Assembly (NCBI GenBank): GCA_963702105.1
Contig: OY969712.1
Coordinates: 1-64,000 of the forward strand
Reading direction: 5' to 3'
Length of the DNA: 64,000 bases
DNA from: ZC4RG20 sp963702105
GTDB taxonomy: Bacteria > Pseudomonadota > Gammaproteobacteria > Steroidobacterales > Rariloculaceae
Made by a program: the position numbers and the translations under genes
The notes under the pieces: model-generated
What the model was told of the DNA's origin: nothing
Databases searched by the model: none
Seen by the model: the letters and a program-made list of their open reading frames with translations, nothing else
In this document: one piece after another, positions 58,001-64,000 of the stretch
How positions within the stretch are numbered: position 1 is the first letter of the stretch
Layout of the letters: each line of letters begins with the position of its first letter

Positions 58001-59457
58001 GCTTCGGCGCGCCGCTGCTCGGCGGCACCTACGGCGTGCAAGCGCGTGCGCACGACGTCGAGCTGCTCGCGGCGGCGCTGCGCGAGCTCGCGCGTTGCGC
58101 GCAGCAGTGTCTCGGGCGCGGCGCCGCGAGCGAAAGGATCGGCCCAGGCGCTCGGTGCCGGGGGCTTCTCGGCTGCAGGCTTCTCCGCCGCATGGATCAA
58201 GCGTGCGTGCTCGGCCGCGAAGCCGGCCGCCTCCGCTTGGGCTTCGGACTCGCCGCGCGCCTCGACGAGCTCCGCGCGCGTGTGCTCCGAGTCGCCGCGG
58301 CGTTTCGCGGCGCGCTCGCGTTCGGTCTCGAGCCGCGTTCGCGCCTTGCCCGCTCTGGCCTCGGCGTCCTGCGCGTGCCGGCGGCTGTCCGCGGCGTGCT
58401 CCCGGGCGTCTGCCATACGGCGCGCGTCGCGCATGACGGGATCGGCGTGCAGCACCTCGAGCCGCGCGCGGCCCGCGGCGAGCTGCTCGTCGAGGCGCTG
58501 CTCCTCGGCCCGGCAGCGCTCGACTTTCTCTTTTGCGCGCTCGAGCGTCTCGAGCGCCGCGTTGAGCTCGCGGCTCGCGGTGTCGAACTCCGTCTGCGCC
58601 TGGCGCAGCACGCGCGCCTTACGGCGCGCCGCGACCTGTGCATAGCGCTTATAACGATTGCCGAAGGCGGCCACGGCTTCGCGCATGGCGCCGAGCTCCT
58701 CGAGCTCGCGGCGCAGATCCTCGAGCTGGCCCATCGCGTCCGCGACGCTCTCGAGCGCGGCGCGGTCGAGCGGCGCGAGCGCTTCCGTGAGCGCGTCGGA
58801 GAGCCGCTGCTCGTTCGGCTGCTTCGAGAGCTGCGGCTGGCGCAGCTGGATCAACGTATCGATGAGCGCCGCGTAGCGGTCCGGCCCGAGCCGAAACAGC
58901 CGCTCGTCCACGGCGCGGCGATAGTCCTGCGCCGTCTTGAACACCTGGCCGCGCGCGCCGATGGCCTCCGCCAGGCGGTCCTTCGAGAGCGCCACGCGCT
59001 CGGGCGTCGCGAGCCAGAGGTCGCGGCCGATGCGCTGATCCGTCAAGAAGAACCAGGGCTCGACGCCGGCGCGCCCGGCAACGGCCCGCAAGCCGCAGCC
59101 CAAGGTCAGCACGTGCTCCGCGCCCGCGCGGTCGCGGCGGCCGAGCTCGACCCACGCGTAGCCGACGCGCCGGTCGTAGCGTCCGTTCATGAGCAGGTTC
59201 CACTCCATGCGCTTGTGCCGGTCGCCGTCGGGCTCGACGCGCGCCGAGCTCAGGTTGGCGTCGAGCAGGAACGGCAGCGTCAGGGAGAGGACCTTCGATT
59301 TGCCCGTGCCGTTGTTGCCGCGCAGCAGCAGATGCCCGTCGCGGAACGCGAACTCCTCGACCTCGTAGTGGTAGAGCTCGACGAGCCCGCAGCGCAGCGG
59401 CTGCCAGCGCTCGCGCTCGGGCGCGGGCAGGGTCGGCGGCGTCGAGGCCGGACTCAC
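55027..59457 (-). CDS. jetC: Wadjet JetC, SMC-like ATPase (TIGR02680)
   Basis: The 1476-residue protein (GTG start, overlapping the JetB stop) has the Walker A LLRGNNGTGKSKVLSL near 50 and, near the C-terminus, an ABC-like signature ASSGERALGLTVPLF and Walker B LVLLDEAFAGIDDEARA. The long middle (about 270-1200) is two coiled-coil arms around a hinge region (WKLVDFAPGVKPSERAGLEA, VVIDARTEDVVLVPRA). Two low-complexity insertions occur: Thr-Val repeats near 730-770 and a Pro/Ala/Thr/Glu run near 1100. It extrudes DNA loops in the plasmid-restricting Wadjet complex. Confidence 0.92.
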   Translation of the reverse strand: MSPASTPPTLPAPERERWQPLRCGLVELYHYEVEEFAFRDGHLLLRGNNGTGKSKVLSLTLPFLLDANLSSARVEPDGDRHKRMEWNLLMNGRYDRRVGYAWVELGRRDRAGAEHVLTLGCGLRAVAGRAGVEPWFFLTDQRIGRDLWLATPERVALSKDRLAEAIGARGQVFKTAQDYRRAVDERLFRLGPDRYAALIDTLIQLRQPQLSKQPNEQRLSDALTEALAPLDRAALESVADAMGQLEDLRRELEELGAMREAVAAFGNRYKRYAQVAARRKARVLRQAQTEFDTASRELNAALETLERAKEKVERCRAEEQRLDEQLAAGRARLEVLHADPVMRDARRMADAREHAADSRRHAQDAEARAGKARTRLETERERAAKRRGDSEHTRAELVEARGESEAQAEAAGFAAEHARLIHAAEKPAAEKPPAPSAWADPFARGAAPETLLRATRELAQRRREQLDVVRTRLHAVGAAEQRRAEARARRDLTADALDAAVEAQKRCAEAYRTACAEAGESWRRHVAALAVLRLEDHETLLGELELWLETLEGPNPLRRALEAARERLERELAAREAALRGELETLRTEEAALREEQAQLERGEDTPPPAPYTRDRDSRAQRPGAPLWKLVDFAPGVKPSERAGLEAALEAAGLLDAWVLPDGVVIDARTEDVVLVPRAAAAASLAEWLVPSLPQDASAAPAAAAPTASTVTDPTVTASTVTTATVTTATVTAATVTAVLASIACTEREVEDAEAWVSPQGEFRIGALRGAWSKPAAAFVGHAAREAARRARLEAIAARLAEIAAATAEREAAVEHCGTTRRTAHEEQARAPSDEPLLRADAASRAAEQARRTAQTQLGEAETRLSAAEQAHAEARERLLSDARDLSLPSDAEGLARIEAALNEYRAAAAELANALRIHRRALDELDEQLLRETEAHEDAQAAAADLEEKRIALRQAEETVAALKDTVGKQVEELLGAIEQTKQSLARDQDAEKRARAELIVASSRRGEAQKDCEAKETRLAERVEARKAAVEALEAFARETELLAVALGEDFEAAAGPAAHAVPAAPAAPETPALTETAASPETSAMTPTPAVPATSALPESPWGIDAALGVARRAEQALARVAAEDSDWSRVQADVGRDLTELQNAMSVRGHSATAEPSDHGLIVRIVHQQRPERPDVLQRRIEAELAERRLLLTAREREVLEQHLEKEIAANLQRMIQDTDRRVTSINDELAARPTSTGVRYRLLWQPIPEDAQDGVPGLTEARRRLLKTSADAWSAEDRRQVGEFLQARIAAETASDDQATLYESLARALDYRRWHRFRVQRLQDGQWRPLAGPASSGERALGLTVPLFAACSSHYESADPHAPRLVLLDEAFAGIDDEARASCMALIREFDLDFVMTSEREWGCYPELPGLSICQLVRREGIDAVHVSRWTWDGIARRAAAEPVGRFPESADALGEEPAIAQEAAAGEPAP
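56155..56275. repeat. Degenerate tandem repeat in jetC (Ala/Pro/Glu/Thr)
   Basis: On the plus strand, units like GGGCGTCTCGGGCGCCGC recur with drift for about 110 bases, encoding PETPALTETAASPETSAMTP on the minus strand. It lies within the JetC coiled-coil. Confidence 0.6.
57245..57345. repeat. Degenerate tandem repeat in jetC (Thr-Val)
   Basis: Units of about 15 bases (GTCACGGTCGCGGCC and variants) recur some seven times, encoding STVTDPTVTASTVTTATVTT on the minus strand near the JetC hinge. It is not a CRISPR: no spacers and the period is too short. Confidence 0.75.
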
Positions 59458-60866
59458 AGCAGTCCCCGCTGCGGCCGCAACTCCGCCTCGCGCACGGCAT
59501 AGCGGAACAGCGCCGGCCGCGGCTCGATGGCTTCGCCGACGCGGCGCACGAGCTTGAGCCGCTCGAGCCGCTCGATGGCCAGCGCCGCGAGCTCCGTCTC
59601 GGCGCCGGGCTCGCGCGCGGCCTTGCGCCAGTAGCGGCCGTAGCGGTCCGCGGCCTCGCGCAGGAACGCGGCGATCTCGGGCAGCGAGTGCAGCCGCGGC
59701 CGGCCGGCCGCGGTCGCCGGGGGCCGCGCTTGGCCGGGCGCGATTCCCGTGCGCCGAGCGTGGTCGGCCGCTGCCTCCGCCTCGAGGCCCCGCGCCTCGG
59801 CGCCCGCCGCCTCGGCGAGATATTCGGCGACCAGCAGCGTTGCGTGCCCCTCCGTGCCGACCGAGGGCATCTGCTCGTCGCTGAGCTCGCTCTCGGGATC
59901 GACGAGCGCGATGCCTTCGGCCCGCAGCTCCGCTTCGAGGCCGGCGCCCTGCGCGAGCCGCGCCGACATCGGGCCGCGCTGCGAGGCGAGATACTGGCGC
60001 TCGTCGTCCGTGAGCTCGTCGTGGTAGAGGACCGGATCGTCGAGCAGCCGGCGCGCGATGCCGTGCCGCGCGGCCGTGCGCCGGCCCTCCACGCTGTCCG
60101 GCACGTATTCCTCGGCGAGCGCGGTTAGGCGCGCGTCGAGGCTCGCCGCGGCGGCCAGCGGCCCCTCCGTGGCCAGCGACGTCTCGATCCAGCTCGCGCC
60201 GCGCGCGCTGGCCGGCAGCGCCGCGAGCACGCGTCGATTTACGTCGTAGAGCACGTCGCCCGAGCGGTTCACGTAGGCTTCCTCGTCGCCGGCGACGCGC
60301 GCGAGCACGCCCGAGTCGAGCAGGAAGCGGCAGACCTGCACGAGCGCGCGGCGCTCGCGCATCGGCTCGAGCGTGAACGAGAAGCCGCGCGCGGCGAGCT
60401 CCGGGTCCGCAACGGCCTCGAGCAGGCGCTCGCCGAGCGCGCGCAGCGTGATCTGCAGGTCGGCACGCTCGAGCGCGGCGCAGGCGAGGCACAGCAGCAC
60501 GTAGCGGTCGCGGTCGAAACCGGGCAGGCCGCGCGTGCGGTCGCCCGTGGAAGCGGGCCGCTTATAGAGGCGGACGCAGCCGCGCTCGATGCGCAGCGTC
60601 CAGCCCGTCTCGCGGCCGAACCAGTCGCGCAGGTACTCGCCGTGACGGCGGACGAGCGCGAGCGCCGGATCGCCCTCCGTCAGCAGCGGCCGCATGAGCA
60701 GCGCGCGGATTGCACGTTCGCGTTCCTCGTCGCGCTGACGGTCCAGCACGTCGGCGAGGCGCGGCACCTCCGCGAAGTGCGGACCGTCGGCGGAGCGCGC
60801 ACCGTCCTCGGGCCGCTCGAGGTCGGCCGGGCGCGGCGCATTCGCTGGGCGCGTCGGCTCCGTCAC
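59454..60866 (-). CDS. jetB: Wadjet JetB (TIGR02678)
   Basis: The 470-residue protein starts at a GTG overlapping the JetA stop (GTGA). It contains LADVLDRQRDEERERAIRAL, WFGRETGWTLRIERGCVRLY, FDRDRYVLLCLACAALERAD and LHSLPEIAAFLREAADRYGR, matching the TIGR02678 family (a kleisin/KITE-associated subunit). An Ala/Glu-rich stretch (ARGLEAEAAADHARRTGIAP) is present near 380. It bridges the SMC arms and JetA in Wadjet. Its own stop overlaps the JetC GTG. Confidence 0.88.
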   Translation of the reverse strand: MTEPTRPANAPRPADLERPEDGARSADGPHFAEVPRLADVLDRQRDEERERAIRALLMRPLLTEGDPALALVRRHGEYLRDWFGRETGWTLRIERGCVRLYKRPASTGDRTRGLPGFDRDRYVLLCLACAALERADLQITLRALGERLLEAVADPELAARGFSFTLEPMRERRALVQVCRFLLDSGVLARVAGDEEAYVNRSGDVLYDVNRRVLAALPASARGASWIETSLATEGPLAAAASLDARLTALAEEYVPDSVEGRRTAARHGIARRLLDDPVLYHDELTDDERQYLASQRGPMSARLAQGAGLEAELRAEGIALVDPESELSDEQMPSVGTEGHATLLVAEYLAEAAGAEARGLEAEAAADHARRTGIAPGQARPPATAAGRPRLHSLPEIAAFLREAADRYGRYWRKAAREPGAETELAALAIERLERLKLVRRVGEAIEPRPALFRYAVREAELRPQRGLL

Positions 60867-62362
60867 GCCGCCTCCACCCTTCGGATCGTGAGCTTGTGGT
60901 CGCGCCCCGCGAAACGCCCGAGCTCCGTCTCGATGACCGCGCGGCTCTCCTCGCCGAGCGGCTCGAGGCGGATGCTCAACGAGCCGTCCATCGTGCGCCG
61001 CTCCACGACCTGGTCCGGATGCGCCTGGCTCGCGAGCGCCTCGCCGAGCAGCGTCAGAAACAGCCCGAAGGCGTGGCGGTCGAGGCGGCCGAGCTCCGAG
61101 AGCCGCGTCTCGCGGCCCGTCGCGAGGCGGCGCCATGCGCGCTCCGTCTGCTCCGCCTCGCGCGCGACGCGCGCCGCGAGCTGCGCGCGTTCCGCCGAAC
61201 GGTCCCGGATCTTCGGCGGCGCCCCGCGCGTCGGCAGCTGGCCGCGCTCGCGCAGCTGCGGGTGCAGCTCGATCGAAGGCGCTTCGCGCCAGGGCGTGCC
61301 GGCGCCGCATTCCTCGGTCACGGCGAGCGCGAGATGGCGCGCCGGCGAGAGCGCGAAGGCCGCGCGCCAGAGCCGGTGCGCGTCGCCGTCGTCGTGCGCC
61401 TCCGCGAACCAGAGCGCGAGCCGCCGGAAGTCGGCCGCGCGGTCGCTGCGGCCGCTGCGCCGCTCGTTGAGCAGCGAGACGGCCTGCAGCAGCCGCGGGA
61501 TCGCCGCGAGCGCCGTCCGGCGCAGCAGCTCCGCCTGCGCGCCGCCGCGGCCGCCGACGAACCAGCGGTTGAGGCCCGACCACCGCTCGCGCCAGGCCAG
61601 AAGCCTCGCCTCGACGGCCGCGCGCTCGGCCTCGCCGTCGCCGGGCGCGGCGTCGCGCGCCTCGCGCAGCGCCGCGACCTCGAGCAGGCGCTGCTCCTGC
61701 GGCGCGAGCCGCTCGAGCGCGCCGGCGATCTGCGCCGAGCGCGTGACGAGATCGCCGACGAAGCGCTGCAGGTAGTCGATGAGCCGCGACTTGAACGCGA
61801 GCACGGCTTCCGCTTCGGCGCGCTGCAGCTCGAGCGTGCGCGCGAGCCCCGCGATGAACGCCTCGGCATTCGTCGCGAGACCGTTGAATACATCCACGAG
61901 CGCGCGCAGCTCCATGTGGATCTTCGCCGCGTCCGGCGGCGCTTCGCCCGAGAGCCGCTCGAGCGCGGCGAGGTGACCGAGGATGTCCTCGAGCGCCACC
62001 GACTGCAGCTCCCCGCGCCGGCCGAGCGCCTCGACGAACGCCGCGAGGCCGATCTCGACGGCCTCGCCGCCGGGGGTCATGCGGTAGAGCAGCCGCCGGC
62101 GGTAGAAGTCCTCGATCGTCGCGACGCGCGAATTGTCCACCTGCGCCTCGAGGTTCCCCCATTCCGTGAGCTGATCGAGCGCGCTCTGCACGGCCTCGGG
62201 CGCCGGCGGCTCGCCGGGCCAGCGCGTCTCGGCGAGCACCTCGTCCGGGCGCAAATGCAGGCGGAACTGGCGCTTGGCGGCCGCGAAGCTCTCGAGGATG
62301 GCACGGTAAAGCGCCGCCTTGTCGGCGGTCACGTGCTGGAACAGGCGGGCGGCTTCGGTCAT
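60863..62362 (-). CDS. jetA: Wadjet JetA (TIGR02677)
   Basis: The 499-residue protein from ATG 62362 begins MTEAARLFQHVTADKAALYR, the TIGR02677 N-terminus, followed by winged-helix segments (LTEWGNLEAQVDNSRVATIE, FYRRRLLYRMTPGGEAVEIG), a helical core and EAPSIELHPQLRERGQLPTR, SGRSDRAADFRRLALWFAEA. JetA is the kleisin-like subunit of the loop-extruding complex. An upstream in-frame ATG (62395) is possible. First gene of the operon; all four genes overlap by four bases, implying tight translational coupling. 62396-62632 contains its presumed promoter; no strong element was seen. Confidence 0.88.
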   Translation of the reverse strand: MTEAARLFQHVTADKAALYRAILESFAAAKRQFRLHLRPDEVLAETRWPGEPPAPEAVQSALDQLTEWGNLEAQVDNSRVATIEDFYRRRLLYRMTPGGEAVEIGLAAFVEALGRRGELQSVALEDILGHLAALERLSGEAPPDAAKIHMELRALVDVFNGLATNAEAFIAGLARTLELQRAEAEAVLAFKSRLIDYLQRFVGDLVTRSAQIAGALERLAPQEQRLLEVAALREARDAAPGDGEAERAAVEARLLAWRERWSGLNRWFVGGRGGAQAELLRRTALAAIPRLLQAVSLLNERRSGRSDRAADFRRLALWFAEAHDDGDAHRLWRAAFALSPARHLALAVTEECGAGTPWREAPSIELHPQLRERGQLPTRGAPPKIRDRSAERAQLAARVAREAEQTERAWRRLATGRETRLSELGRLDRHAFGLFLTLLGEALASQAHPDQVVERRTMDGSLSIRLEPLGEESRAVIETELGRFAGRDHKLTIRRVEAA

Positions 62363-62632
62363 GCGGGGCCTTGGCGCGGGTAGGGGGAGGGTCATGTGGA
62401 CGGGCGCGCCGGTCCGTGTACGGCCGCGCGCCAAGTTCGAGGATTCACGCGGGCCATCTTATCGGTTCTGTTTGCCACTGGCAGATTTGCTGGCTAGCCG
62501 CCGCGGGGAAATCGGTCGCGTATTTTAGCGCGGGCGCCGTGGGCGCGGCCCGACTGCCGCGCTTTCCAGAACGATTCCGCCGCGTGGCCCCTAATACCTT
62601 CGGTTTGGCGAAGTGGGGAGAAGATCGACGCC

Positions 62633-62785
62633 GCGAGGGTTGTGCGGATCTCATAACCCGGTGCGAGGAGCAACTCGTGGTGCCTGAGCCAGTACTCGTC
62701 GAACTCGAACACTGGCTTCGCAAGAACGCGACGACCGACGTTCTGGCTCGCGTTCGCCGAAGACGTGCAGGCGGGCGCCTCATGA
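62633..62785 (+). pseudogene. PIN-domain (VapC-like) toxin fragment, frameshifted
   Basis: The plus strand reads GCADLITRCEEQLVVPEPVL then VELEHWLRKNATTDVLAR, matching the early part of VapC PIN domains (CADLI...LVVPAPVLVE..WWL). After a one-base shift it ends FAEDVQAGAS-stop. The first catalytic Asp region upstream is missing and the C-terminal half is lost. No antitoxin is recognised. Confidence 0.65.
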
Positions 62786-62868
62786 CGAACGCGGGCTCCC
62801 GGATCACCGCATGAGCTCGAGCACGGCCTCGCATTCGACCACGAGCGCATAGTCGAGCGTCTGCGGAC

Positions 62869-64000
62869 TCACGCTCTGGCCGCCGGCTGCCCGACCCGCT
62901 CGGCCACGGCTTGCGCGACGCCGCGCGCGTCGCGGCCGACGCCGTGAATCATCCCCGACGACATCGCGTGCTGGAAGTGCATGCCGACGAAGTACAGGCC
63001 CGGCTCGTTCTCGACGACGCCGCGGCGCTGGCGGGGCCGGCCGTCCGCGTCGAAGACGGGCAGCTCGATCCAGTCGAGGCCCGGGTCGAACCCCGTGCAC
63101 CAGACGACGTTCGCGACGTCGAGCACGCGGCCGTCCTCGAGCCGCGGGCGGCCGCCCTCGACGCCCGCGACACGCGGCACGCGCCGCACGCCCGCCGCTT
63201 CGAGATCGCGCGGGCGCTGGCGCAGCAGTGGTCCGCCGTGGCCGATGATTTTCGGCCGCAGCTTGCGTCCGATCGGCGTATCGACGGTCATGACGCGATG
63301 AAACAGCACGCGCAGCACGAACCTGACCATGACGCGCCGGCCCAGCCAGCCTTCGATGCGGAACGGGACGTGGCCGACGTCGCGGCCCGCGAGCCACACG
63401 GCGTGCCGGCCCGCGAGGTCCATCGCGATCTCCGCGCCGGAGTTGCCGGCGCCGACGAGGAGGACCTCGCCTTCGCGCAGCTGCGACGGGTTGCGGTATT
63501 CGCCGGCGTGCAGCTGGACGATGGCCGGATCGAGCTCGGCGGCGAACGCGGGCAGGTGCGGGCGCTGGAAGCTCGCGGCGGCCACGACGACCTGGCGCGC
63601 CTCGATGCGCCTCCCGCCGGCCGTCACGAGGTAACGGTCGTCGTGCCTCGATACCGACTCGACGCGCGCGCCCGTGCGCACGGGTAGATGGAACTCGGCC
63701 GCGAACTTCTCCAGGTAGTCGGCCATCTCGTCCTTGGTCGGGAAGGAGCCCGGCGGCCCCGGAAAGGGCATGCCGTCGAGACCGTCGAAGCGCGCGGGGG
63801 TGAACAGCCGCAGCGAGTCCCAGCGGCGGCGCCAGGCGTCGCCGACTCGCTCGTGGGCATCCAGGATCACGAACCCCACGCCGAGGCGGGCGAGATGGTA
63901 GCCGACGGAAAGTCCCGCCTGACCTGCGCCGATGACGACGACGTCGACGCGTTCGTCCGCCCCGGCTGCGGGCCGGTCGCCCAGGCCGCGCTCGCTCTTA
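62869..64000 (-). CDS. FAD/NAD(P)-dependent oxidoreductase, monooxygenase-like (5' end outside window)
   Basis: The frame is open to the right edge. It reads VVVIGAGQAGLSVGYHLARL (FAD Rossmann GxGxxG), HERVGDAWRRRWDSLRLFTP, FPGPPGSFPTKDEMADYLEK, a second dinucleotide site VLLVGAGNSGAEIAMDLAGR (NADPH) and VVWCTGFDPGLDWIELPVFD. This is the class B flavoprotein monooxygenase / CzcO-like oxidoreductase pattern. At least 377 residues are present; the start lies beyond 64000. A minus-strand tail downstream (SPQTLDYALVVECEAVLELM, to 62804) was not assigned. It is not evidently linked to Wadjet. Confidence 0.85.
   Translation of the reverse strand, partial: KSERGLGDRPAAGADERVDVVVIGAGQAGLSVGYHLARLGVGFVILDAHERVGDAWRRRWDSLRLFTPARFDGLDGMPFPGPPGSFPTKDEMADYLEKFAAEFHLPVRTGARVESVSRHDDRYLVTAGGRRIEARQVVVAAASFQRPHLPAFAAELDPAIVQLHAGEYRNPSQLREGEVLLVGAGNSGAEIAMDLAGRHAVWLAGRDVGHVPFRIEGWLGRRVMVRFVLRVLFHRVMTVDTPIGRKLRPKIIGHGGPLLRQRPRDLEAAGVRRVPRVAGVEGGRPRLEDGRVLDVANVVWCTGFDPGLDWIELPVFDADGRPRQRRGVVENEPGLYFVGMHFQHAMSSGMIHGVGRDARGVAQAVAERVGQPAARA

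Overview
The window is a GC-rich bacterial chromosome segment, by eye about 65-70% GC in most parts and nearer 50-55% between about 22.6 and 40.4 kb. Gene types (HNH families, a Wadjet operon, Fic, Rpn, many toxin-antitoxin pairs) fit a proteobacterium, perhaps a gammaproteobacterium, but no marker gene settles the lineage. No rRNA, tRNA, insertion-sequence transposase or CRISPR array was seen. Nearly everything here is defence, conflict or nucleic-acid-processing machinery.

Layout. (1) 0-5.3 kb, minus strand: a partial DUF222/HNH protein, then a SNF2 helicase with its SWIM zinc-finger partner. (2) 5.4-22.5 kb: a mosaic of small conflict genes (HNH nucleases, a methyltransferase-HNH fusion, Fic, AAA/DUF4143, two Rpn nucleases, HEPN, MNT, RelE/XRE, HicAB, DUF4160/DUF2442), many present as fragments, frameshifted copies or copies with clean internal deletions. 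(3) 22.6-40.4 kb, lower GC: HigB/HigA-ImmA; a minus-strand operon of a thymidylate-synthase-like, a uracil-DNA-glycosylase-like and a probable alpha-glutamyl/putrescinyl-thymine-pyrophosphorylase-like gene; a plus-strand anti-phage operon (DUF499 ATPase, DUF3780, DUF1156 DNA methyltransferase, PLD-SNF2 helicase); and a divergent 685-residue reverse transcriptase. Fragments of a 5'-nucleotidase and of a BRCT protein lie beside these genes and may mark insertion boundaries. (4) 40.9-53.6 kb: a broken TM0106-type nuclease-helicase, HicBA, DUF433/DUF5615, an Rv0078B/MenT-like pair, an AAA ATPase pair, CopG/MazF, a serine hydrolase, Uma2 and CcdAB. (5) 53.7-62.4 kb: a complete four-gene Wadjet operon of the TIGR02677-TIGR02680 type, with overlapping starts and stops, then an FAD oxidoreductase running off the right edge.

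How it works together. The window holds three or four recognisable anti-DNA systems (Wadjet, the DUF499/DUF1156 system, a probable defence reverse transcriptase, and possibly the thymine-modification-like operon) within many toxin-antitoxin modules. The strongest pattern across the window is that toxins or nucleases are repeatedly broken (HEPN, RelE twice, HicA, DUF5615 twice, MenT-like, CcdB, PIN, one Rpn copy, NYN) while the antitoxin partner, where one is present, is usually intact. The most promising poorly described unit is the TS/UDG/pyrophosphorylase-like operon at 24.1-26.9 kb.
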